From: Stromatinia cepivora | Taxonomy: Eukaryota; Ascomycota; Leotiomycetes; Helotiales; Sclerotiniaceae | Length of the DNA stretch: 64,000 nt | Reading direction: 5' to 3' | Assembly (NCBI GenBank): GCA_014898415.1 | Contig: RCTD01000021.1 | Span: 744,001 to 808,000, forward strand | Shown: piece after piece, positions 50,760 to 59,948 of the stretch | Position numbering within the stretch: position 1 is the first letter of the stretch | Layout of the letters: each line of letters begins with the position of its first letter | Notes under the pieces: generated by a model | Told to the model about the DNA's origin: nothing | The model's database searches: none | Seen by the model: only the letters and a program-made list of their open reading frames with translations | Position numbers and translations under genes: made by a program

Positions 50760-52310
50760 ATATAATATAAATGTTTTGGGTATTTGAAAAAGAAAGTTCT
50801 TGAATATTTAGTGTTTGTAATGCAAAACATCAAAATAAAAAATATTATTTGTTTTAATTGTATTAATTGTATTTGTATTTATACAAAACAAATCATTTCT
50901 TATATTTTAAGTGATTATCAATTATCTTGATCTTTTTATAAAATCCAATGAAATCTTTTTGATTTTGATAAAGAGTATAATAATATATTATAATTCTTAT
51001 TGATTAAAAAAATATATTATGATAAAATCTTTTTATATTTAATTTATTATAAAATATATAATGAAATATTTGTAATTATTTAAAACTTTGTAATCTAGAT
51101 TTATTATAAATATAATTTAACGATTATAATGATTAAATAAAATAATAATATATTTGTTATTGGAGTTATAGAAGCAATATTATTTAAAAAATAAATCAAG
51201 CAAAAAGGCATCGAATTCGAATTATTTCTATCTTATATATATAAACTTAATAAAAGATTAGAATATATAGAATAAGAAATAATTACAAAATAGATAAAAA
51301 TATAGATTATAATAAATTTACCAAATAAATTATAAATAGAAGTAGTGTAAACTATTATTTATTTATATAATATAAATCCTTTGAAAACCAAATCCTTTAA
51401 ATCGTTTAATAAAGTATTCGATATATAATTCTATAATTATTTTTGCAAAAATAATCCTTTATTCGTAAAAAAAATATTTAACGATTTTTATCCCAATTGA
51501 AATAAAATCTATAAATATAAATACCGAATTTATCTTTTGAATAAAAATAAAAAATTAGAATTAATAAGAAATAATACAAAATCAATTCTCGAGTATATAT
51601 TGAATATTTAATAGATTATATTCCAAATATATTGATCTATTATATATAAATACCCAAGCTTGATAAAATTATTATTATTCAAAATATAATATTTAATAAG
51701 GAATTCATTTATTATATAAATTCCATTAATCGAATAATCGATATTTATATTATAGAAGAACTTAAATAGTTTATTAAAATCTTTGATCTATAAAATTATA
51801 TCGAAATGGACAGAACGATTATTCAAAATAAGGATAATTATAAAGATTTCATTTATTTATTTATTTTTATAAATCGAAAAATTTTTGATTTATTTATTAA
51901 GCATACTTCAGATCTATTATTTACAAACAAATTGATCTTAAAAATAGATATAAATTTAAAAAATAATAATAAAAATAAAAAAATCGATTTAAGATTATTT
52001 AATCCATTTAATCCTTTAAATAATAAAAATAAAATATATAATAAAAATATACAAATATTGATCGATCTTTTTATTAAAGAAACTAGAAAAACTGATTTTT
52101 TTATTTAAGAAATAATTATATCTTATAAATAAAAGTATTAATATTGTTCAAAGAAATGTCTATAACAATAATACAGATCCCAATCTTATCGAATATATTA
52201 ATATAAGGAATATAGAATATAAGCTTATTGATTATATTACCGAAATTCTTTGTAATATATATGAAAATGATCCAAAAACTATTTTAATCGATCAACTTTA
52301 ATATTTCAAA
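50760..52310 (+). pseudogene. Copia integrase and linker of Z2
   Basis: The plus strand near 50,780-50,900 reads a decayed LWHRRFGH block, then KVLEYLVFVMQNIKIKNII and FNCINC (a Cys-x2-Cys of the zinc-binding part). The core follows with KGIEFELFLSYIYKLNKRLE near 51,210 and YLYNISP near 51,370. The open linker frame 51,806-52,108 is Lys/Asn-rich. Stops are frequent in the core. Confidence 0.8.
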
Positions 52311-54464
52311 AAAAAGTATATATATTGAAATAATCAATCAAAATATTCCATAAAAGAAATCCAGTTATTACAAAGATTGCTATATTTTATATATTTATTT
52401 AATCGATTTATAAAGGATTCACAGATTTATAATTTCGAATAAATATCTAAAAAAGTTTGTATTATAAAGATTGAAATATCCAGGACTTAGATTAATCCAT
52501 TTGAGTTTTAATTATACAATTATTATTCAGAATTACCTCTCTTCCAAAAATTATCTAGTTTTTATTTTTCAAAATAATCAATATATATACAAAGATAATT
52601 ATATATATAATAATATTATCAAAAGAATAATCCTAATACTGAATCTTATATAGAAATCGTTATATTTCAAAGAATAAATTTAATAGGATTATTTCGTTTA
52701 AACAATTTTCATTTTATATTTTAATTTAATTAATAAAGAATAAATAATATAAAGAAATTTTCCCAATTTATAATAATTTATAATATAATCATTACTGAAA
52801 TTAAAGCAAAATCATTATTGTTTTTTATTTAATTTATAATCAAAGGATTATAAACAATACTATTTCCTTGAATTCATATATTTGTAATTTCAAAGTTACT
52901 TTGTTTTTATTATCAATTAGAAGATTATTAAATAAGATATTAATTCAAATAAAACTATGATCTTGAGATTAATAATCTTAAGATTAGGAAAATCTAATAT
53001 GAAATCAATTCTGGATCGGAATCTATAAAATCGATCTTTTTTCAATAAGTATTTATATATAAATATAATAATTAAGATCTAATTATTTATTATTATTTAT
53101 ATTTAATAATACAAAAAGATCTTCAAATTAAGAATATTATTGAAATTATTTATATTATTATATTAATAAATTGATTATTTCGAATTATAATAACAATTAT
53201 TGTTAAATATAATCTCGAAACAAAGTAATATAATATAATCAATATCTTTGTTAATACTTTATATAATTTTTTTGATATTCTAATTATATATTATTTATTT
53301 GATAAATACAAAATCCTAAACAAAAATGTTATAATCGATCGAGTTTTATATAATCTATAAAATTCCTCAATTATATAATTTAAGGATTTCATTTGGATAT
53401 TCAAAAAACTAAGATTGATATAATACAAAAAGGAATTATATTTATATATTAATCTAAAATATATTATTATAATTCTTTTCTTTATAAACAACATTCAGAT
53501 TATTTATCATAAAAAAAACAAATCAATTACCACAAAAATCATCAAGAGAATCAAAACTATATATGAATTATAAGATCTAGAAAATATTAAATAATTTCTA
53601 AATATATATATACTTTATAATCAATCCAAAAAAAAAATTGTAACTAACCTATAATATATATATTGAAAAGATTACTAAGAAATTCAAAGCAATAAACAGA
53701 ATAACAAGTACACTACTCCCAATAATAATATTTCGGAAAAATCAGGATCAAACTCCTATATATATTATAAAAATATATTAAAAAAAAAGTGAGCTCAATA
53801 TTATATACTATAATCATTATAAAAGCGAATATATCATTCACTGTTTCACAATTAAGCTATTATTTGATCAACCCATCAAACGATTATATAAAAGCTATTG
53901 ATTATTATTTACAATATTTATGAAATATAAGATATCTCGTGATTTAATATAACAATGATCAAATATCATAACTTTTTGTTTTTTCAAACATTTCTTTTAC
54001 AGATAATCCAGATATTCGTCGATTATCCCAAAAATACATTATATCCCTTTTTGATGATTTAATTATATAGAAAATATCCAAACAAAATATTATAATTACT
54101 TCAACTATCGAAACAAAACTTTTCGGAATTGAATATATATCAAAAGAAATTATAACAATCTTATATTTTTTAAAAAAGATTGATTTAATAATAAAAGAGT
54201 TTATAACGATCTTTTATAATAATCAATAAACGATCAAATTGATAATTGATAAAAACAAATGAATCACGACGAAATTATATTATATCGATATCCAAAATAT
54301 ATAATTATATCAAGAATATTCAAAAAGGAACTTTTATATAATCTATCTACCGATCATTAATATGACTACTGATAGATTCATCAAGAACCTTACAAAATAA
54401 AAGTTCGAATACTTTCGATTCTTTTTCAATCTACAAAATATAAATAATAGAATCATAAAACTTG
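52311..54464 (+). pseudogene. Copia RT and RNase H of Z2
   Basis: The RNase H end is clear at about 54,220-54,440. The plus strand reads ITTKLYYIDIQN, then LYQEYSKRNFYIIYL, INMTTDRFIKNLTK and KFEYFRF. This is the copia pattern TKLRHVDIQ..WL.QE...G...V.Y+PT.DM.ADG.TK.L...KFE.F, with the Asp of ADG kept in TTDR but its neighbours changed. The upstream RT is heavily interrupted, and no intact YxDD was found. Confidence 0.8.
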
Positions 54465-54528
54465 AATAACAACAATTTAGAATTTGAATAACAACAATTA
54501 TAGAATTTGAATAACAACAATCTGGAAT
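54460..54528. repeat. Short tandem repeat, about 23-bp unit, three copies
   Basis: The unit TTGAATAACAACAATTTAGAA occurs three times with small changes. Z1 has a single unit here, split by the insertion of the short LTR element. It is a local expansion in Z2 only. Confidence 0.85.
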
Positions 54529-54529
54529 T

Positions 54530-56085
54530 TATAATTCTTCCTTTTAATATAGATAAAATGAATCCTATTTAGTATCTTAGATCATTATATTTTTTTATAA
54601 TATACTTCAATTCGTATATTCTATATTTATCAAAAAACAAAGAACAATTAAGACCGATCATTTCTCCGTTTTTTATTTTTTTATCCTCAAAGAAGAATAA
54701 GTTTCTTTCTAAACTTAATAATTTGAAATTTAAATAAAAAAATCTTTAGATTATTCATAATAATTAAAAAACGAAAAACAATTAAAATAATCGGAACTAT
54801 TGATACTATCAATATTATAGGAATCAAAGGATTATCCCTTTTTTCTCTTTTCTTTGGATATACTATTTGTTTTTTTTTCCTTTTCTTTTTTATTATTCTT
54901 TCTTTCTCATCCTTATTATTGTTTTCCGAAATCATAATGTATTTCTTCTATTCAGTTTTTTGAGGATTCCGATGAATAATATAACAAAGAAAAAGAAAAC
55001 AATGATATAAGGGCAAAGGAACAATTTCTTTTTTTTCCTTGATCTCCAATATTATTTTTATTGCAATTCTGTATCCCTATTTGGATTATATAATTAACGA
55101 TTAATATATTATGAAAATAGGGAATAAATAAAGAATTTATTTTCGAATTTTATTAATAAACAATAATATAATAATCAACTAAAGGATAAAGGAAAGCCAA
55201 TAAAAAAACATACAAATAAATACTACAATTCTAATACCAACAATTATTCAGCTTAAAAGAATCAATAAAATATTTACCATAGAAATTATATTTCCCAATA
55301 ATCAACGATTTTATATATCAAATATATAGATAATCATTCTTTTCTTTATAATTCCTTTTATCTTTTATTTTGATTAAAGAATTAACAATTTTCAATAACC
55401 TTTTTTTTCTTTCTTCTTTATCTAATTCATTATCCAAAAAACTTGATATCGAAGGATCGAATAGATCGTTATTATTAAATAAAGAAACCCTTTCTCTTTT
55501 CTTTTCTTTATTAAGCAATTCTTATTTCAATAATTATAATCATAGAATTAATAAAACCTTTCAATTATATAATAAAATTCAAAAATGAAATTTACCTTCA
55601 AATTACTATTTGAATCTATAATAAACAATTGATTACAACGAATAATAGTTTTTTCGATAAAGGGGAACGATTTCTGAAATAGATGATTATATATTATTTT
55701 AGAAGCGGATTTAGTTAAATTATATTCTTAGAGATCGATATCTTGGTTTGTTATTTATATTGGATTTATTAATTCTTTCTATTCGATTTATTGATTCTTT
55801 AAAGAAGTATTAGGATCTTTTCTTGTATTTGATTCTTTCAAAGCTTTTTTTTTAGTTATTGTTTGTTTAGTACAATTGAGATTCGCTTGTTTAGCCTTTT
55901 TAGATCCCGAAATCTTAATGATCAATAAGAACTTGATTAAAACAAAAACGAAAATACGAAAAAGGGATTTATATACCTTTAAAAAATTCATTCATTTTAT
56001 TTCGCTATCGCGATCAATGTATTGTAGTCTAATAATTACAAGCATTTTCAATCGCTATATTGCAGAATCGATTATTCATTTATAT
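54530..56085 (-). pseudogene. Unknown, mostly antisense open stretch of Z2, counterpart of 46,799-48,395
   Basis: The same order of minus-strand pieces as in Z1 is kept. 55,991-55,788 has KAKQANLNCTKQTITKKKAL; 55,728-55,545 has YNHLFQKSFPFIEKTIIR and is in the same frame as Z1 without indels; 55,518-55,318 has DKEERKKRLLKIVNSL; 54,935-54,687 has a Lys/Arg-rich start and the hydrophobic LIPIILIVSIVPIILIVF. A stop occurs at the same codon in both copies (after IIERFY). Plus frames 55,370-55,588 and 55,876-56,127 overlap. The function is unknown. Confidence 0.4.
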
Positions 56086-56360
56086 TCTCTCAATAGAAAA
56101 CTTTCTTTTTATTATTTAAAATCTTGATTTCGAAGAATATTGTAAATAGTAAGCTAAAGATCAAGAGAAATTTATGATTTATATATAATCAAATTCTTTT
56201 TTATTCCAAGGGTATCAGGATTATTTCAGGTTTATATATTATATTATTTCTTTATTGATATTTGTTTATAATCGCTTTGTATATTCATTTATGAATTATA
56301 TGAATTACTATTTTCTATATCTTTCCATTTGTTTCAAATCGCTTTTCGATCTGAGGGGTA

Positions 56361-56669
56361 TATCATAGAAAGCTCTATGATCTTCTATATCTTATAAAGA
56401 ATCAAAGCGTATATTTTCCAATCAGAATGAAGGATCTTCTAGTCTTTACTAATCTACTAATTGATAAGATAATCCTGATATACTAATAAACAAAGATCTA
56501 GTTTAATTAAAATATATATCAGCTAAATAACTATTCATTGGTTCTATATATACAATTCTTGATTCATATAATCAAAAACAAATCATTCAATTCTTTTATT
56601 CTACCAATCACATATACCACCTATTCCCCGATCTCTGAAAGTGCTCTGTAATCATACTATCCCGTGATA
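56361..56669 (+). repeat. 3' LTR of Z2 (309 bp)
   Basis: It starts TATCATAGAAAGC and ends ATCCCGTGATA. Its right half (CCCCGATCTCTGAAAGTGC) is better preserved than its left half. TSD CTTCT follows. Confidence 0.92.
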
Positions 56670-56674
56670 CTTCT

Positions 56675-57267
56675 ATATTCTCCTAATAGAAAACTTTCTT
56701 TTTATTATTCAAAATCTTGATTTCGAAGAATATTATAATATCACGGGATAGTATGACTACAGAGCACTTTCAGGGATCGGGGAATAGATGGTATATATAA
56801 TTGGTAGAGTAAAAGAATTAAATGATTTGTCCTTGATTATATGAATCAAAAGCTGTATATATAGAACAAATGAATAATTATTTAGTCGATATATACCTTA
56901 ATTAGACTAGATCTTTGTTTATTAGTATATCAGGATCACCTTATCAATCAATAGATTGATAAGGGCTAGAAGATCCTTCATTCCGATTGAAAAATATATT
57001 CTTTGATCTTTCGTAGGATATAGAGGATTGCAAGGCTTTCCGTGACATATAGATAATAAACCGAAAACCAAAAAATATTTGTGGTTTATATATAATCAAA
57101 TTCTTCTCTATTCCAAAGATACTAGGATCATTTCAGGTTTATATATTATATAATTCCTTTATTAATATTTATTTATAATCATTTTATATATTCTTTTACG
57201 AATCAAATGAATTACTATTTTTTATATCTTTCCATTTGTTTCAAATTGTTCTTCGATTTAAAGAATA
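56675..57267 (+). other. End of Z1 interior, with an inserted LTR
   Basis: After the second CTTCT, the Z1 sequence resumes and matches 56,090-56,360 of Z2 up to the 3' LTR of Z1. The inverted solo LTR at 56,739-57,047 interrupts it. No coding signal is seen. This is the untranslated end of the element that should carry the polypurine tract. Confidence 0.85.
56739..57047 (-). repeat. Inverted solo LTR of Cop-310 (309 bp)
   Basis: It reads TATCACGGGATAGTATGAC on the plus strand and ends CTTTCCGTGACA, the reverse of the other four LTRs. The near-identical flanks TATAA (56,734-56,738) and TATAG (57,048-57,052) fit a 5-bp TSD at the site that is uninterrupted in Z2 (near 56,132). It is the best preserved Cop-310 LTR. 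Confidence 0.85.
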
Positions 57268-57577
57268 TATTACAAAAAACCCTATAATCCTTTATATTCT
57301 ATAAAGAATCAAAGAATATATTTTTCAATCGAAATAAAGGATTTTTTAATCCTTATCAATTTTTCCGATTAATAAAATGATCTTAATATACTAATAAACA
57401 AAGATCTAATTTAATTAAAGTATATATCAATTAAATAACCATTTATTTGTTTTATATATATAATTCTTGATTTATATAATCAAAGACAAATCATTCAATT
57501 CTTTTACTTTACCAATCACGTGTACCATCTATTCCCCGATCCCTGAAAGTGCTCTGTAGTCATACTATCTCGTGATA
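57268..57577 (+). repeat. 3' LTR of Z1 (310 bp)
   Basis: The left half is strongly AT-shifted (TATTACAAAAAACCC) and the right half well preserved, with AATCACGTGTACC near 57,515 and TCTCGTGATA at the end. TSD AATAA follows at 57,578-57,582. Confidence 0.92.
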
Positions 57578-57825
57578 AATAAATATAGAATAATTGAATC
57601 AAGAAATGAACTTTAAATTCGTTATTAAATGATTATTATTCTTGATCTTTTGATTCTCTTGAATTACTCAATAATTAGAGGTTTATTCTTTGATATAAAA
57701 ATGTTTTGTTTTGCAATGAAATATTTTTATTTAGTTATGAGGATAGAATCAAATAGATTTAAAGCTTGTAACTCTTTATATCAATTCTTAATACCTGATT
57801 TATGATATCATTATAAACTGATCAA

Positions 57826-58030
57826 TATCGGGATAATTATATACAGAGAAGTGAAGTTTATCAATGAATATATTCAACTCTTTAATTAATACATTTTGAT
57901 TTTGTTTAAAGAATTAGAATCTATAGAAGGTGAGGAGCAATATAATAGTGTATGCCGAGGCACTAGTGCGAACACTAGTGGGCACATGATCCTTACCATC
58001 CTTACCATGCACGTGATTCATATTCCGACA
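57826..58030 (-). repeat. 5' LTR of Cop-215 (205 bp)
   Basis: It starts TATCGGGATAATT and ends CACGTGATTCATATTCCGACA on the plus strand. Better preserved than the 3' LTR, it shows CTTACCATCC direct repeats and CACTAGTG palindromes near 57,960-57,985. TSD TATTC is at 58,031-58,035. Confidence 0.85.
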
Positions 58031-58116
58031 TATTCTATTTAAAATACAATAATAATAATATTATAATATTCTTTATTAATTTTATAATAAAGTTTATTCT
58101 ATTTATAATGATTTAA

Positions 58117-58461
58117 TTATAAATATATTAATTTAATAAAATCAAAGACCTTTTTATTTGCTGATATATATCGAATTGAATATCGATTATATATTTTTCG
58201 AAATAAATAATCTCTTTGAAGTTTATATTTTATAAATATTATATATTTAATATTATATTCCTTTTGATTTGAATTAATAGCTTCAATATAGGATTCGAAG
58301 ATTCTAAAATCTATATTATAAAAGTTTTCAATAATAATTTTATTATTTATTTCTTTATTTTTAATATTAAATACTAATAATAATATGTTTTTATTATTCC
58401 ATTTTATTTCCAATAGTTTATTTCCGGTTATTTCCACTAGCTCGATTTCAACTACAATCAC
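58117..58461 (-). CDS. Unidentified AT-rich open frame (114 codons)
   Basis: An uninterrupted minus frame starts MIVVEIELVEITGNKLLEIK, with a hydrophobic LLLVF stretch and many Asn, Ile and Lys. It lies just outside the Cop-215 TSD, so it is not part of that element. No family is recognised and no partner gene is near. It could be a remnant of an older element or a chance frame; an open frame of this length in such AT-rich DNA on the stop-prone strand is slightly unusual. The ATG at 58,461 is the only candidate start seen. Confidence 0.3.
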   Translation of the reverse strand: MIVVEIELVEITGNKLLEIKWNNKNILLLVFNIKNKEINNKIIIENFYNIDFRIFESYIEAINSNQKEYNIKYIIFIKYKLQRDYLFRKIYNRYSIRYISANKKVFDFIKLIYL

Positions 58462-59220
58462 TTATAGCCTATAACCTCCAATAGTTTTGAATTCCAATCT
58501 AATATTATATAAAAAAAGATTCGGAATTAAAATCAAAAGTTTTCATTGGTAATTAAAAAATCATATTGATCGATATTTTGAAGAATTAAATAAATTGAAA
58601 ATTAATTGAATAAATAGTATTATATATAAAAATAGAAAGAATTGAAAATATAAAAAGAATATAATAAAATAGGATATTATAGATCTTTAAAGTATTTACA
58701 ATTAAATTAGTTTATTTATAAATAGTTTTATTATTTTTATATACAAATATATTTTAGAATCAATTAGTTTATATAAATATTAAATTTATTGATAAATAAA
58801 TAAAAGTATTTATCAATAAATTAGTTCATTGCGAAATATACTATGTTGATTTCGCAATGCTGGATTTACGCAATGGCCCGGAACATATTTTATTATTAAT
58901 CATCTAATTATAATTTTACTTTAAATTTTTTGAATACATTTTTCATTTAAATAATTCACTTTGTCATTATACTACGAAAATTATATTTATAAAAATTTAA
59001 TTCATTTTTAAATATATATTGATTTACTTCAAAAAAATGAATTAAATTTTTATAAATATAATTTTCGTAGTATAATGACAAACTAAAAATAATTCGGAAA
59101 CTAGAAAATGAACTGATTTTAAAAATTAATGGTTTTAATTCAAATTTTAAAGAATTAAAGAGCAGAATATTTTCGATAAATACATTAATTTTGAAGATTA
59201 TTAATTAAAAAATATAAAGA
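58462..59220. other. AT-rich boundary zone with three perfect inverted repeats
   Basis: No gene is seen. Three stem-loops are present: 58,783-58,798 with 58,807-58,822 (16-bp arms); 58,827-58,837 with 58,849-58,859 (11-bp arms, CATTGCGAAAT); and 58,960-59,009 with 59,033-59,082 (50-bp arms). The second is followed by a partial direct repeat (ATTTACGCAATGG). Confidence 0.85.
58960..59082. repeat. Perfect 50-bp inverted repeat, 23-bp spacer
   Basis: The left arm starts TTTGTCATTATACTACGAAA and the right arm is its exact reverse complement, ending TTCGTAGTATAATGACAAA. The bases just outside and inside the arms do not pair, so the repeat is exactly 50 bp. No TSD is obvious. It may be a fold-back (MITE-like) element or a recent palindrome. 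Confidence 0.95.
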
Positions 59221-59443
59221 ATTTATTAGTTCATTTTGTCCTTCCAGGAAGATCAAAAATGATGAAAAGTATGCATAGGAAGTATTTCTAAGTCCCTTAG
59301 GGTTCAGTACATAAGCATTTTTGAACATTCGAAACTTCATCTGTACAAGTGATCTGATATATATCCTGGATTATCATCCGTATACTGACAGATCCGAAAC
59401 TATACATATTTAGTATTGATATACCTATGCTATAATAAATTTA
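59221..59443. other. Transition to GC-richer DNA, no gene seen
   Basis: Base composition rises (TCCTTCCAGGAAGATC, TCCCTTAGGGTTCAG). Short frames only. No RNA gene or repeat is recognised. Confidence 0.6.
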
Positions 59444-59451
59444 TCTCCTAA

Positions 59452-59940
59452 CAAGGCTGGGCACCCATACCCTACCCGGGGTATTTGACCTCTATAAAGT
59501 GGTTACCCTATCCTATAGAGATTTTATAGAATGATTATCCGGAAATATCGGCGGGTATCAGAATACCGCAGGGTAAATATCATATGAATGTTTTATATTA
59601 TTATCCAAAGTTGAAATTATCCTTAATCATATAGAATATTCGGATAATATAAGCTAATCGTATAATATATAAATTATATGATATATAAATCATAATTATA
59701 TGATATATAAATTATATAATTAAACTTCTTGAATTGTATAATATAATTCTTCAATTTCTCCTAATCATTTATAGCCTTCGCCAAATATATAATCTCATAT
59801 ACTATATACCCACAGATACCATAATACCCGGAGCATTTTATAGGATGGTTACCCTACCCCGTAGAGCTTCAATAGAATAGCTTTTCGACCAGTTTTACCC
59901 CGGGTTACCCCAGGTATACCCTACCCTTTGCCCAGCCCTG
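59452..59940. mobile_element. hAT-type MITE (489 bp) with 8-bp target duplication
   Basis: The ends are inverted: CAAGGCTGGGCACCC on the left and the complement of CAGGGCTGGGCAAAGGG on the right. These fit the CAGGGxTGGGCA ends of hAT transposons. The flanks are TCTCCTAA (59,444-59,451) and CCTCCTAA (59,941-59,948), an 8-bp duplication with one mismatch, as expected for hAT. The interior has inverted GC-rich blocks (TACCCGGGGTA), a TATATAAATTATATGA tandem repeat near 59,660-59,725 and no coding capacity. Movement would need a transposase from elsewhere. Confidence 0.85.
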
Positions 59941-59948
59941 CCTCCTAA

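Larger units (their letters stand above)
48396..56669 (+). mobile_element. Z2: structurally complete Cop-310 copia element (8,274 bp)
   Basis: It is flanked by its own LTRs (48,396-48,704 and 56,361-56,669) and TSD CTTCT (48,391-48,395 and 56,670-56,674). It inserted into the 3' internal region of Z1, an element of the same family, and carries no further large insertion. It therefore serves as the empty-site reference for the Z1 insertions. All coding parts are RIP-mutated. Confidence 0.95.
27236..57577 (+). mobile_element. Z1: Cop-310 copia element expanded to 30.3 kb by six insertions
   Basis: The outer LTRs (27,236-27,545 and 57,268-57,577, 310 bp each) are flanked by AATAA at 27,231-27,235 and 57,578-57,582. 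Removing the six insertions with one TSD copy each leaves about 8,253 bp, against 8,274 bp for the complete sister copy Z2. Coding order on the plus strand is gag, integrase, RT and RNase H, followed by 1.6 kb of extra sequence before the 3' LTR. The element sits in the leader of Cop-215. Confidence 0.92.
18228..58030 (-). mobile_element. Cop-215: copia element blown apart to 39.8 kb by nested insertions
   Basis: The two LTRs (215 and 205 bp) start with decayed TGTCGGGA and end CCGACA or TCGATA. The bases outside them are identical, TATTC at 18,223-18,227 and at 58,031-58,035, as a 5-bp TSD of one insertion requires. The interior, after removing Cop-166 #4 and Z1, is only about 3.5 kb. On the minus strand it holds an untranslated leader (57,825-57,583), an unexplained segment (27,230-26,391), a linker plus RT start (26,390-25,344), RT (19,857-19,100) and RNase H (19,100-18,640). 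Gag, protease and most of integrase are missing, so the copy had an internal deletion or came from a shortened variant. Confidence 0.85.

Noticed and set aside
48396..57577. Head-to-tail LTR tandem array from unequal crossing-over
   Set aside because: CTTCT on both sides of 48,396-56,669 and the continuity of Z1 across it show a nested insertion instead.
27236..57577. CRISPR-like or other prokaryotic repeat array
   Set aside because: The repeats are 166-310-bp LTRs of eukaryotic retroelements with TSDs; there is no short repeat-spacer structure.
1..58000. Mitochondrial DNA because of the extreme AT content
   Set aside because: No mitochondrial genes, rRNA or tRNA are visible. Nested LTR elements, transition-only decay and adjacent nuclear genes with a spliceosomal intron argue for nuclear DNA.
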